Shown: positions 1-7,187, numbered from the stretch's first letter. The stretch: DNA of 24,925 nucleotides from Flavobacteriales bacterium (GCA_028141885.1 JAOIQU010000021.1:1-24925); one strand, 5' to 3'. Notes: a model not told the origin generated them from the letters alone. A program made the numbers and translations.

Positions 1-1890
1 CTGGGCGGTGCTACGGTGGTGGGAGGCATGACGCCCATGCGTTTGAAGGCCAGTCCCATCCGGACTGCAGTCATTTCGGGAACCTCGTTGGCTGAGGCCC
101 ACACCCAAGATTTGTTGGAGTCGTTGGATTTCACCACAGGGGTTCGCGAGAGCGTGGCCTGCGGGGTGTGCGGCACGAACAGCGTTCAGCTCAACGGCAT
201 GGAAGGGGTGTATTCCTTGGTTCTTCTGGACGGCGTCCCCTTGCTCGGGGGATTGGCTTCTGCGTATGCGCTGGACGGATTCCCCATCAGCATGGTGCAA
301 CAAGTTGAGGTCATTCAAGGGCCAGCGAGCGCGCGTTTTGGCAGCCAGGCAGTTGGCGGGGTCATCAACGTGGTCCTTTCTCCCTTGCATGTCGGCAATG
401 CGTTTGCAAGCGCCCGGATGGATGGGCATGGGAGGGTGCAAGTTTCGGGGAGTGGGGTGTTTGGACGAGAGGAAATGCCTTGGCAGATTGGCTTGGATGG
501 CCTCCATTTTCAGCGGCGCATTGACGACAATGGAGACGGGTTTACGGACGCGCCAACCATGGAAAGGCTCGTGACCACGCTGCGGCACCAGCATTCCACC
601 AGCACACGCAGGTCGCGTCTGACTGCAAGGGGCTACGTGGAGGAACGTTTCGGTGGGCAATTGGAATTCGAGGAGTCTGACCGAGGTACGGACAATTCCT
701 ACGGCGAACGCATTGACCTCGCCCGTGCCGAGGTCACTTGGGGCAGTGCACCTGAAAGTGCCCAAGGGTGGACGTTTCAGGGAGGAGGGGCGTTTCACCA
801 TCAGTCGTCCACCTACGGGCTTACGGATTTTGAGGCCCGCGAGGTGGTTGCCAACCTGGATGCGTTTCACTCGGGATGGTCTTGGTCGGAGGGCCAACGA
901 TTGCGAGGCGGCTTGAGCCTTCTCTGGGATGTCTACACCGATGAAACGCCTGCGTCTTCGGACATGAATGTTTGGGTTCCAGCAGCCTTTGCAGAAATGT
1001 CAGGATCGCGAGGCACGCTGTCGTGGATTCATGGGTTGCGCGTCGAAATTCCGAGCAATCACGGTGTCGTCGTGGCGCCGAGGGTGAATGTCAAATGGTC
1101 GCCAGCAGCCCTGTGGGATGCGAGACTCAACGCCGGTCGCGGTTACCGACGGGTTCACTTGTTCACGGAGGAACACGCCGCGTTGGATGGGTCGCGTCAA
1201 GTCTTGATCGCGGAGGGTGGGTTGAACCCTGAATCGAGCTGGAATGCCAATGTCAGCGTGGTCAGAACGTTGGGGACGTCAAGCTGGACAGGATCGGCTT
1301 CCATCCGAGCTTTCAGCACATTGTTTACCGATCGGATTTACGCGGACTACGACACCTTGCCCAATTCGATTTTGTACCGCAACGTGGAAGGGATCGGATG
1401 GAATCGCGGGCTCAGTGCTGACTTGTGGCTGAATGGAACAACAGGATGGAAATGTTCAGCCGGGGCGACTTGGCTGCGTTCGGAGTTGTACGAGCTTGGT
1501 GTGTTTCCTGACTTAGGGACGCCTGTTGAATTTGCCCCCAACTGGACCACCAATGTCAACGTCGGACATGCCGGAAGCCTATGGGGATGGAATGTAATCG
1601 CCCAAACTGTGGGGCAAATGGCTGTGCCATTTTACGATGACCTGAGGGCAGATCTCAGTGAGCCTTACGCATTGGTGCATGCCTCACTCAATCGATCCTT
1701 TCGGACCGAGCAGGGCGGGCGTCATGTCTTGACGATTGGAGTACAAAATGTCATGGATTCCACGCAGCGGAATCCCTTGCTTGGCATTGAGGATCCATTC
1801 GGGGAGGCATTCGATGCATCACGTGTGTATGGCCCCTTGGAGGGACGCCGAGCGTTCATCGAATGGGCCTGGCGGCTCGAAGGGCGTTGA
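1..1890 (+). CDS. TonB-dependent outer-membrane receptor, 5'-truncated by window edge
   Basis: Energised outer-membrane uptake channel; substrate unknown. The frame is open from base 1, so the true start (signal peptide and probably a CarboxypepD-type domain) lies upstream. The first visible GTG at 16 is not a credible start. The plug domain is recognisable: a VxGGMTPMRLKASPI segment like the usual 'V(V)TGTM' TonB-box region, then a CGVCGT motif encoded near 160-174, LNGMEGVYSLVLLDGVPLL, and VEVIQGPASARFGSQAVGGVINVV. The rest is beta-barrel sequence of alternating aromatic residues and glycine, with a C-terminal 'GVQNVMD' last-strand region and an ending rich in aromatics. The CxxC in the plug resembles a Bacteroidota receptor subfamily often seen near metal-related genes, but nothing next to it here confirms a metal substrate. 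The stop at 1888-1890 converges on the minus-strand gene ending at 1902, with no room for a terminator. Confidence 0.9.
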   Translation: MGGATVVGGMTPMRLKASPIRTAVISGTSLAEAHTQDLLESLDFTTGVRESVACGVCGTNSVQLNGMEGVYSLVLLDGVPLLGGLASAYALDGFPISMVQQVEVIQGPASARFGSQAVGGVINVVLSPLHVGNAFASARMDGHGRVQVSGSGVFGREEMPWQIGLDGLHFQRRIDDNGDGFTDAPTMERLVTTLRHQHSTSTRRSRLTARGYVEERFGGQLEFEESDRGTDNSYGERIDLARAEVTWGSAPESAQGWTFQGGGAFHHQSSTYGLTDFEAREVVANLDAFHSGWSWSEGQRLRGGLSLLWDVYTDETPASSDMNVWVPAAFAEMSGSRGTLSWIHGLRVEIPSNHGVVVAPRVNVKWSPAALWDARLNAGRGYRRVHLFTEEHAALDGSRQVLIAEGGLNPESSWNANVSVVRTLGTSSWTGSASIRAFSTLFTDRIYADYDTLPNSILYRNVEGIGWNRGLSADLWLNGTTGWKCSAGATWLRSELYELGVFPDLGTPVEFAPNWTTNVNVGHAGSLWGWNVIAQTVGQMAVPFYDDLRADLSEPYALVHASLNRSFRTEQGGRHVLTIGVQNVMDSTQRNPLLGIEDPFGEAFDASRVYGPLEGRRAFIEWAWRLEGR

Positions 1891-1901
1891 GTGAGATTGC
1901 G

Positions 1902-2078
1902 TCAGCGATTTGCCCGCCAAAGGTTGTGCCATCGGAGTTTGAGTTTGGCCACCGTGTGTTTCCGGATGATGCCCCTCGAAATCAGCCAAAACACCACCAG
2001 CCACCCGATGCCTTTCAGCAAGAAGAACATGAATCCTGCAACACCGATGGTTTGCAACCACTGAGAGAGGACCTCCAT
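1902..2078 (-). CDS. 58-aa single-pass membrane microprotein
   Basis: No family recognised. ATG at 2078-2076 and TGA at 1904-1902 give 58 residues: a short N-terminus (MEVLSQWLQTIG), one strongly hydrophobic segment at about residues 12-34 (GVAGFMFFLLKGIGWLVVFW), then a basic tail rich in Lys, Arg, His and Trp ending WRANR. That is the shape of an N-out/C-in inner-membrane microprotein by the positive-inside rule. It starts 26 nt after the PhzF stop on the same strand, so the two are probably co-transcribed. It fills almost the whole gap between the PhzF gene and the convergent receptor gene, which otherwise would hold nothing. Codon use looks like that of the neighbours. A longer antisense-frame ORF over the same bases has no protein-like character. 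Existence is inferred from composition and context only. Confidence 0.5.
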   Translation of the reverse strand: MEVLSQWLQTIGVAGFMFFLLKGIGWLVVFWLISRGIIRKHTVAKLKLRWHNLWRANR

Positions 2079-2104
2079 GGTGCCAAAGGTAAGGGCGTCC
2101 CAAT

Positions 2105-2899
2105 TCAGAGATGGTCGAGAAACACCTTGGATTCCGCGTACAATACGGCCTCACCCGAGACGAGAACATGTTCTGGCAACACTTGACAATGCACGTTGCC
2201 GCCGCGCTGCGAAAGTTGTTGGGCTTCAAGCACGGTTTTCCCCAACCTATCCGCCCAGTAGGGGGCAGAGGTGCAATGGGCGGAGCCCGTCACGGGATCT
2301 TCCAAAATGGTCGCTTGGGGCGTGAAAAAACGAGACACGAAGTCCACTGTGTCGCCGGGCGCGGTCACAATCACTCCGCCCGTCCCCAAATTGATCCTGT
2401 CGAACAGAGATCGGTCCACTTCGAACGACTCGACGTCGCTCTGACGGTCATACACAAGCAGGTAGTCGCGCGATTTGTGGACCTCGATGGGCTTGGCTTG
2501 AAGAGCCTCGTCAAGTTCTGCGGGCAGAATCGCTGGCTCGGGCGCTCGGTTGGGCAATGTCATCTCAAAGCCCTGCTCACTTCGGGTGATGACAAGGCGA
2601 CCACTCATCGTATCGAACGCCACTTCATTGTTGCCGGGTTCCAGGAAGGTCAGCACCACAAATGCGGAAGCGAGCGTGGCGTGTCCGCACAAGTCCATCT
2701 CCAGGTCGGGTGTGAACCAACGCAAGTCGTACCCTGAATTGTTTTTGACCAGGAAGGCCGTTTCGGCGACTGCGTTTTCTCTCGCGATGTTTAACATGAC
2801 TTCGTCATCAAGCCAATGCGTCAAGGGCATGACACATGCAGGGTTCCCTGAGAATGCTTTTGAGGCGAAGGCATCAACCTGGTACAAGTCCAACTCCAT
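2105..2899 (-). CDS. PhzF family protein (isomerase/epimerase fold)
   Basis: 264-residue member of the PhzF/diaminopimelate-epimerase-like fold; cytoplasmic, usually a small-molecule isomerase. Most family members outside phenazine clusters have no known substrate, and no phenazine genes are present. Visible motifs: the N-terminal YQVDAFASKAFSGNPACV; the catalytic glutamate region ARENAVAETAFL with Glu46 (Glu45 in classical PhzF); DLCGHATLAS at about 90-99; and EDPVTGSAHC near 205, which pairs with the GHATLA loop in the active site. Length matches the family. The ATG at 2899 is supported by the family's usual MxxxxYQVDAF start. It is divergent from the SLC13 transporter with only 41 nt between start codons. 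On the minus strand a TAACTTGC box (2904-2911) lies 12 nt before the ATG, suggesting a leaderless transcript. The downstream microprotein probably shares the operon. Confidence 0.93.
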   Translation of the reverse strand: MELDLYQVDAFASKAFSGNPACVMPLTHWLDDEVMLNIARENAVAETAFLVKNNSGYDLRWFTPDLEMDLCGHATLASAFVVLTFLEPGNNEVAFDTMSGRLVITRSEQGFEMTLPNRAPEPAILPAELDEALQAKPIEVHKSRDYLLVYDRQSDVESFEVDRSLFDRINLGTGGVIVTAPGDTVDFVSRFFTPQATILEDPVTGSAHCTSAPYWADRLGKTVLEAQQLSQRGGNVHCQVLPEHVLVSGEAVLYAESKVFLDHL

Positions 2900-2903
2900 G
2901 TAG

Positions 2904-2911
2904 GCAAGTTA
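2904..2911 (-). promoter_or_regulatory. Candidate -7 promoter box for PhzF gene
   Basis: Minus-strand TAACTTGC resembles the Bacteroidota -7 element TAnnTTTG. Its first T is 12 nt upstream of the A of the PhzF start codon, so transcription would begin at or next to the ATG. I see no -33 TTTG at the usual 19-21 nt spacing, so the assignment rests on the -7 match and position. Confidence 0.4.
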
Positions 2912-2927
2912 CAAGCCGTGGTCGTCC

Positions 2928-2935
2928 TATCCTTG
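2928..2935 (+). promoter_or_regulatory. Candidate -7 promoter box for SLC13 gene
   Basis: TATCCTTG, a near match to TAnnTTTG, ends 5 nt before the ATG at 2941. It lies in the same 41-nt divergent spacer as the minus-strand box at 2904-2911, so the two promoters nearly abut and could interfere with each other. It supports the 2941 start over the in-frame upstream ATG at 2836, which lies inside the PhzF gene. Confidence 0.4.
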
Positions 2936-2940
2936 CAACG

Positions 2941-4365
2941 ATGAAACGTCGCGACTTGGGATTGTTTGGAGGTCCATTGATGGCGGTCTTGACATGGGGG
3001 GTGTCACGTGCTTGGGGCCTGCCAGAAGACATGGCATTGGTGCTGTGTGCGGCGGCTTGGATGCTGGTGTGGTGGATTGTGGAGGCGGTTCCGTTGGGGG
3101 TGACCTCGTTGTTGCCCCTGGTGTTGTTTCCCACCCTTGGTCTGACGGATGTTGCTGAGGCGGCAGCTCCTTACGGATCCAAATACGTGTTTTTGTTCAT
3201 GGGTGGATTTCTCATTGCCATTGCCCTTGAACGGTGGCATCTTCACAAGCGATTTGCGCTGAATGTTCTTGTGGCGGCAGGGGGGAATCCTCGGCGGCTG
3301 TTGGGCGGTTTCATGATCGCCACAGCTGCGCTGAGCATGTGGATTTCCAACACGGCGACCACGTTGATGATGTTGCCCATCGCGATTTCTGTGTTGTCCA
3401 ACCTTGACCTTAAACGCCATCCAAATCTGCCTGTGGCCTTGTTGTTGGGGACGGCATATGCTGCCAATGTCGGAGGCATTGCCACCCTTGTGGGTACGCC
3501 GCCAAATGTGGCCATGGCGGGTTTGCTCGAAGAACATGCTTCGAGATCTGTGCCCTTTTTGGAGTGGAGTGCAATGGCTTTTCCGTTCTCCGTGTTGTTA
3601 CTGGGCCTCGTGTACTTGTTGCTCACCAGGGTTTTGTGTCCGGTGGCCAGAACGAGCCTGGCATCTGGCGCCGACGGACTCAAGGATGAACTTGAGGGTC
3701 TGGGGGTTTGGACGGCTGCCGAGAAGCGGGTGGCTGTCGTCTTTGCGGCAACCGCCATGTTGTGGATGGGGCGGCGATTCATTGTGGCGCATTGGGACGT
3801 TCCTTTGAACGACACGTCCATTGCCATGATGGGCGGGTTGCTTCTTTTTGTGTTGCCCGCTGGAGGATTGCAACAAGGCCAAATGCTCTTGACTTGGCAA
3901 GACACCAAGCGCCTTCCTTGGGACATTCTGCTGCTTTTTGGCGGGGGATTGACCTTGGCCAAACAGCTGGCCGAAGCCAATGTCCTCGTCGCCGTCGCGG
4001 ATGCGGTTTCCGAGTTGCCTCAAATGTCTCCGTCACTTTTGATTGCGGGATTCGTGGTCATGTCGTTGTTCTTGACGGAGGTGATGAGCAACCTTGCGTT
4101 GACAGTCGTGATGGTTCCCGTCGTTGCTCAAGTGGCGGTGAACTGGGAGATGGATCCCTTGCTGTTGGTGGTGCCCGTGACCATGGCCAGCAGTTGTGCG
4201 TTCATGTTGCCCATGGCGACGCCACCCAACGCCATTGTGTTTGGGAGTGGTCGATTGAACATGAGATCCATGGTCAAAGTGGGGCTTGTGTTGAATGTGG
4301 TGGCGGCCTTCTTGACGTGGATGTGGTCGATTTGGGTGCTGCCAAAATGGATGCAACTTTTCTAG
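2941..4365 (+). CDS. SLC13/DASS family anion:sodium symporter
   Basis: 474-residue polytopic inner-membrane transporter of the divalent anion:Na+ symporter family, which imports dicarboxylates, sulfate or phosphate; the substrate cannot be read from sequence alone. Many hydrophobic helices run throughout. The two SNT-type substrate/Na+ signatures are visible: SNTATTLMMLPIAI (residues 136-149), followed by GIATLVGTPPNVAMAG (179-194), and a second repeat SNLALTVVMVPV (383-394), followed by FMLPMATPPNAIVFGSG (421-437). The second signature reads SNL instead of SNT, a modest departure. The reading frame extends upstream to an ATG at 2836 inside the antisense PhzF gene; I chose ATG 2941 because MKRRDLGLFGG gives a normal basic N-terminus and a promoter-like box precedes it. 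A SulP remnant and CysQ elsewhere in the window hint at sulfate, but no ATP-sulfurylase genes are present. Confidence 0.9.
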   Translation: MKRRDLGLFGGPLMAVLTWGVSRAWGLPEDMALVLCAAAWMLVWWIVEAVPLGVTSLLPLVLFPTLGLTDVAEAAAPYGSKYVFLFMGGFLIAIALERWHLHKRFALNVLVAAGGNPRRLLGGFMIATAALSMWISNTATTLMMLPIAISVLSNLDLKRHPNLPVALLLGTAYAANVGGIATLVGTPPNVAMAGLLEEHASRSVPFLEWSAMAFPFSVLLLGLVYLLLTRVLCPVARTSLASGADGLKDELEGLGVWTAAEKRVAVVFAATAMLWMGRRFIVAHWDVPLNDTSIAMMGGLLLFVLPAGGLQQGQMLLTWQDTKRLPWDILLLFGGGLTLAKQLAEANVLVAVADAVSELPQMSPSLLIAGFVVMSLFLTEVMSNLALTVVMVPVVAQVAVNWEMDPLLLVVPVTMASSCAFMLPMATPPNAIVFGSGRLNMRSMVKVGLVLNVVAAFLTWMWSIWVLPKWMQLF

Positions 4366-4409
4366 TTATAGGGAGTCTTAGTTAGGATAGACACGATTAA
4401 AACCCTCTC

Positions 4410-5219
4410 ATGAAACATTTGATTCTCTCTCTGGCCTTTGCGACTTCTGGCCTTTTTGCTGTTGCACAATTTGGTACCGCTCCTGATTTTAACGTTACTG
4501 ACATCGATGGCAACCAACACCAATTGTACGCGGACATCCTAGATCAAGGATTGATCGCAGTGATTGACGTGTCCGCCACGTGGTGCGGTCCATGTTGGAG
4601 TTTGTACACCTCCAACGCCTTGGAGGAGCTGCACGAGGCATATGGCCCTGATGGCACCAACCAGTTGCGTGTCATTTTTTACGAAGGAGACCCCAACACA
4701 GATGACGCCGCGCTCATGGGTTCAGGCAACACCTTGGGTGATTGGACCGGACACACCTACCCAATCGTTAACGAAAGTCCTTTGACCCTTGATCTCAACA
4801 TCTGGGCCCCTCTTGGTTTCCCAACAGTCAACGTAGTTCGCCCATCTGATTATGAAATTGTGCTTGACACGTGGAACCTCCTTTCTTTTGATGAGCAAGT
4901 TGACGCCATCAACGGCGCCAACATCGATGGCATCGAATTGGGCGTGGTGAGCACAAACGACCTCAGCAACGTGGCCAGAGAATTGACGGTGTTCCCCAAC
5001 CCGTCCAACGGACAGTTTGCGTTGAACTTGGAAGGGTTCACTGGTACAGTCACTGTGGATGTGTACAACATTGTTGGCCGGAAGGTGTGGACCTCGAATG
5101 TGAATGCTGGGGCTGGTGTCCAGCAAGTGGATTTGACTTCTCTTGACGCGGGGAACTACTTGATCAGCGCCTCGGACGATGCGCAGACCTTGACCCGTCG
5201 ATTGACCATCCTCGACTGA
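4410..5219 (+). CDS. T9SS-secreted thioredoxin-fold (TlpA/redoxin-like) protein
   Basis: 269-residue secreted protein. Residues 1-19 are a Sec signal peptide (MKHLILSLAFATSGLFAVA). Residues 20-170 are a TlpA/redoxin-like thioredoxin fold: TAPDFNVTDIDGNQHQL, the redox motif WCGPC at 58-62, and GFPTV at 136-140 carrying the cis-proline (Pro138) next to the active site. Residues 190-269 form a type A T9SS C-terminal sorting domain, with ELTVFPNPSNGQF, a VDVYNIVGRKVW strand and the final RRLTILD. It is therefore predicted to cross the outer membrane and be anchored to the surface or released, rather than act in the periplasm like ordinary TlpA. It follows the SLC13 gene by 44 nt and ends before a strong hairpin terminator, so it could be the last gene of a two-gene unit or a unit of its own. 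The partner protein is unknown. Confidence 0.9.
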   Translation: MKHLILSLAFATSGLFAVAQFGTAPDFNVTDIDGNQHQLYADILDQGLIAVIDVSATWCGPCWSLYTSNALEELHEAYGPDGTNQLRVIFYEGDPNTDDAALMGSGNTLGDWTGHTYPIVNESPLTLDLNIWAPLGFPTVNVVRPSDYEIVLDTWNLLSFDEQVDAINGANIDGIELGVVSTNDLSNVARELTVFPNPSNGQFALNLEGFTGTVTVDVYNIVGRKVWTSNVNAGAGVQQVDLTSLDAGNYLISASDDAQTLTRRLTILD

Positions 5220-5240
5220 TCCTCTTCAACGACTCACTTT

Positions 5241-5274
5241 AGCGGCGCGCAATGAGGTGCGCCGCTTTTGTTTT
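5241..5274 (+). terminator. Intrinsic terminator between convergent genes
   Basis: A perfect 8-bp stem, AGCGGCGC (5241-5248) with GCGCCGCT (5259-5266), closes a 10-nt loop and runs straight into TTTTGTTTT. On the plus strand it is a textbook rho-independent terminator 21 nt after the stop of the thioredoxin-fold gene. It also lies just beyond the stop of the convergent minus-strand peroxidase gene (5274), whose 3' end it may protect, though on that strand the T-tract is poor. Confidence 0.85.
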
Positions 5275-6293
5275 CAAGGCTCAAGTTGTGCAGCCCAAGC
5301 CACAAAAGACGGATCGGAAAGGGTCTCGAGGAAGGCGATGAGGTCGGCTTTGTCCTGGGCGGAAAGGTCTCGGGGTCGCACCCTTGGATCTTGGTTGAAA
5401 TGGTTGGAACCGCCAGAAGCGTAGTGGTCAATCACTGCGTCGAGGGTCGGCAAAGAGCCGTCAAACATATAGGGTCCGGTTTCAGCCACATTGCGCAACG
5501 AGGGTGTCTTGAAGGCGCCGATGTCCGTGGAGTCGAAGGTCAGTCGGAATGCACCGGGGTCCCCGTAATCACTGTACAGGCCGGTGTTGTGGGTTCCGAA
5601 ATCGGTGAGGAACATCCCGGAGTGACATCCGCCACACTCCAGCGATTCGAAGAGTTCGAGTCCCCTCAACTCGGCTTCGTTCAGGGCGGTGACATCTCCT
5701 TGAAGCCACGCATCGTATTTGGACGTTCCGCTGACCAGGGTTCGCTCGAATGCGGCGATGGAACGCGTCATCACATAAGCGTCGAACGGCCGATCAAACC
5801 CCTCCTCTGACCATTGCTGGTACTGAGGGTCCAGCGACAAGGATTCCACCAATTCCACGATGTCCCTGTTGAACTCTGTGGGTTCCTGAACGGGAGCCAG
5901 GACTTGCGCTTCGAGTGAGGGAATGCCCCCTTCTCTGTGGAAAGCAGGCTGCCAAGCCATGTTCATGAGCGCAGGGGCGTTGCGCGTGCCTGCAATCCCG
6001 CCCGTTCCTTGAGAAACGGCCTGAGTTTGAGCGAATGCGTGGGAGGGGATGTGACATGAAGCGCAGCTGACCGCGCCATCTTCGCTCAGTCGCGTGTCGA
6101 AGAACAAATGACGCCCGAGCTCCCATTTGGCCTCGTTCAGAGGATTGTCTTCAGCCACGGGCATCGCTGGAAAATGACCCGGTACTGCTCGGATGTCTGC
6201 CTGCATCAGGACTGGCGGCTCGCAGTCGCATGACAAGAGGAGTGACGCAATGGCCAGGAAGATGCAAGCATGATGTGTGGTGCGGGCAGTCAT
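5274..6293 (-). CDS. Di-heme cytochrome c peroxidase/MauG-like lipoprotein
   Basis: 339-residue exported protein of the CcpA/MauG di-heme family, which reduces H2O2 or oxidises a protein partner with two c-type hemes. Residues 1-22 look like a lipoprotein signal ending LLLSC (Cys22). Heme sites are CASCH at 77-81 and CGGCH at 220-224. Family motifs include ELGRHLFFDTRLS (59-70), CHIPSHAFA, GTRNAPALMN (102-111) and the C-terminal FKTPSLRNVAETGPYMFDGS, where Met276 is a candidate distal ligand, followed by TLDAVIDHY. The frame stays open upstream to 6746, but that would run through the divergent ABM gene and lacks any signal peptide; ATG 6293 places the lipobox correctly. A TACCTTTC box (6300-6307, minus strand) sits 6 nt before the ATG. 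It may detoxify peroxide or act on a secreted substrate; the partner is unknown. Confidence 0.92.
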   Translation of the reverse strand: MTARTTHHACIFLAIASLLLSCDCEPPVLMQADIRAVPGHFPAMPVAEDNPLNEAKWELGRHLFFDTRLSEDGAVSCASCHIPSHAFAQTQAVSQGTGGIAGTRNAPALMNMAWQPAFHREGGIPSLEAQVLAPVQEPTEFNRDIVELVESLSLDPQYQQWSEEGFDRPFDAYVMTRSIAAFERTLVSGTSKYDAWLQGDVTALNEAELRGLELFESLECGGCHSGMFLTDFGTHNTGLYSDYGDPGAFRLTFDSTDIGAFKTPSLRNVAETGPYMFDGSLPTLDAVIDHYASGGSNHFNQDPRVRPRDLSAQDKADLIAFLETLSDPSFVAWAAQLEP

Positions 6294-6299
6294 CTCTCT

Positions 6300-6307
6300 G
6301 AAAGGTA
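6300..6307 (-). promoter_or_regulatory. Candidate -7 promoter box for the di-heme peroxidase gene
   Basis: Minus-strand TACCTTTC differs from TAnnTTTG at the last base only. Its first T is 14 nt upstream of the start codon at 6293, predicting a 5' leader of at most a few nucleotides, and this decides the start against the longer upstream frame. Confidence 0.45.
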
Positions 6308-6348
6308 CATCGCCAGCGTACAGGGTGGAGTTGCACGGACGGTCGACG

Positions 6349-6356
6349 TAATTTTG
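6349..6356 (+). promoter_or_regulatory. Candidate -7 promoter box for the ABM-like gene
   Basis: TAATTTTG matches TAnnTTTG exactly and starts 26 nt before the ATG at 6375. A TTG at 6331-6333 lies 15 nt upstream, closer than the usual spacing of a -33 element. It forms a divergent promoter region with the minus-strand box at 6300-6307. Confidence 0.5.
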
Positions 6357-6374
6357 AGACCTCAAACCTCGAAC

Positions 6375-6698
6375 ATGCCGCAAACGATTCCCCACGCCAT
6401 CTTGTATGTGTTTCAAGTTAAAAAGGGCCAAGAAGCCGAGTTTGAAGCTGCCTGGGCAGATGTCACTCGAGAGATTCACGCCAAGTGTGGAAGCCTGGGA
6501 TCGCGCTTGCACACGTGGGTGGGGGGCACGTATTGGGCCTATGCCCAATGGCCGAGCCGAGAAGCGCTCGAGAATGCCGCAATTGAAGGCCATGAAACGT
6601 TGATGGAGGCCCGCAAACGGATGGTGGATGCTTGCGAAAGCATGGAAGTGTTTGGCGAGGGCAACATTGTCCACGACCTCTTTGTGAAGGAAGGCTGA
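6375..6698 (+). CDS. Antibiotic biosynthesis monooxygenase (ABM)-like small protein
   Basis: 107-residue protein with the size and layout of the ABM/dimeric alpha-beta barrel fold: [27 protein letters not shown] at the N-terminus (about residues 8-34), then an [20 protein letters not shown] strand pair (about 39-58) and a helix rich in Glu and Ala. Such proteins act as homodimeric monooxygenases, heme-degrading enzymes or stress proteins; no catalytic residue identifies this one. The first ATG of the frame is 6270, inside the divergent peroxidase gene; ATG 6375 follows an exact TAnnTTTG box and gives the normal N-terminus. The stop codon lies within the 12-bp palindrome CTGACGCGTCAG (6695-6706). 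It is probably monocistronic, since a separate promoter-like box for the next gene follows at 6730. Confidence 0.7.
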   Translation: MPQTIPHAILYVFQVKKGQEAEFEAAWADVTREIHAKCGSLGSRLHTWVGGTYWAYAQWPSREALENAAIEGHETLMEARKRMVDACESMEVFGEGNIVHDLFVKEG

Positions 6699-6729
6699 CG
6701 CGTCAGGGACTGAAGTCCAAACGAGGGAG

Positions 6730-6737
6730 TACCTTTG
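6730..6737 (+). promoter_or_regulatory. Candidate -7 promoter box upstream of the SulP remnant
   Basis: TACCTTTG is an exact match to TAnnTTTG. No ATG in any frame lies between it and the SulP-like sequence, but ATT at 6745 sits 15 nt from its first T, where the other genes in the window carry their start codons. It appears to be the surviving promoter of a degraded sulP gene. Confidence 0.45.
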
Positions 6738-6778
6738 CGCCTTCATTTTCAGTCTCCTTTTGCAGGCGCCTCGCCCTG

Positions 6779-7162
6779 TTTGACTTCCGACAAACCGTCG
6801 ATTATCGCCTTGAAATCCTGAGTGGATTGACCGTGGCCATGGCCCTCATTCCCGAAGCGGTGGCGTTTGCCTTGATTGCCGGTCTGAGTCCTCTGACGGG
6901 ATTGTACGCGGCATTTGTGGTAGGGCTTATGGCCAGTGTGCTAGGCGGAAGGCCAGGCATGATCAGCGGGGCGACAGGGGCGGTGACGGTGGTCATCGCA
7001 GCGCTCAACCGATTGACCTCCCGCTACCAAGAAGCCGGAAAGAAAGTCCACTTGCGTCACTTGAGCGAGGATTGCCGGATACTCATGGACAAGGCAGACG
7101 ACATCATCGAGGTCAACATGTTCAAGGATCCCACTTACAAGGTCTTGACGAATCAGACCTGA
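6779..7162 (+). pseudogene. SulP-family sulfate permease remnant with internal deletion
   Basis: Remnant of a SulP anion transporter (intact members about 500-570 aa). The N-terminal part is clear: [31 protein letters not shown], then [11 protein letters not shown] and [18 protein letters not shown], covering the first helices. At about 6995-7004 it jumps in frame to [27 protein letters not shown] and ends [10 protein letters not shown], which is the end of the cytoplasmic STAS domain. Most of the transmembrane domain and the first half of STAS, some 350-400 residues, are missing. The start is also damaged: the only in-frame ATG upstream is 6632, inside the ABM gene, and the next is 6839, within the first conserved helix. 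Reading from ATT 6745 in another frame gives [10 protein letters not shown] and then a stop, a plausible original N-terminus broken by a 1-nt shift. It cannot form a normal transporter. I call it a pseudogene; a metagenome assembly error is the main alternative. Confidence 0.8.
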
Positions 7163-7179
7163 ACCGATGGGGGTGGCCC

Positions 7180-7187
7180 TAAGTTTG
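7180..7187 (+). promoter_or_regulatory. Candidate -7 promoter box for the bestrophin gene
   Basis: TAAGTTTG matches TAnnTTTG exactly and begins 26 nt before ATG 7206. Because it lies downstream of the in-frame ATG at 7167, it argues that translation starts at 7206. Confidence 0.45.

Noticed and set aside
1819..2229. 136-residue minus-strand frame over the PhzF 3' end
   Set aside because: It overlaps PhzF and the 58-aa microprotein in another frame and reads as low-quality Arg/His/Pro-rich sequence.
6294..6746. N-terminal extension of the peroxidase frame to 6746
   Set aside because: It would run antisense through the ABM gene and put the lipoprotein signal in the middle of the protein; ATG 6293 with a promoter box fits.
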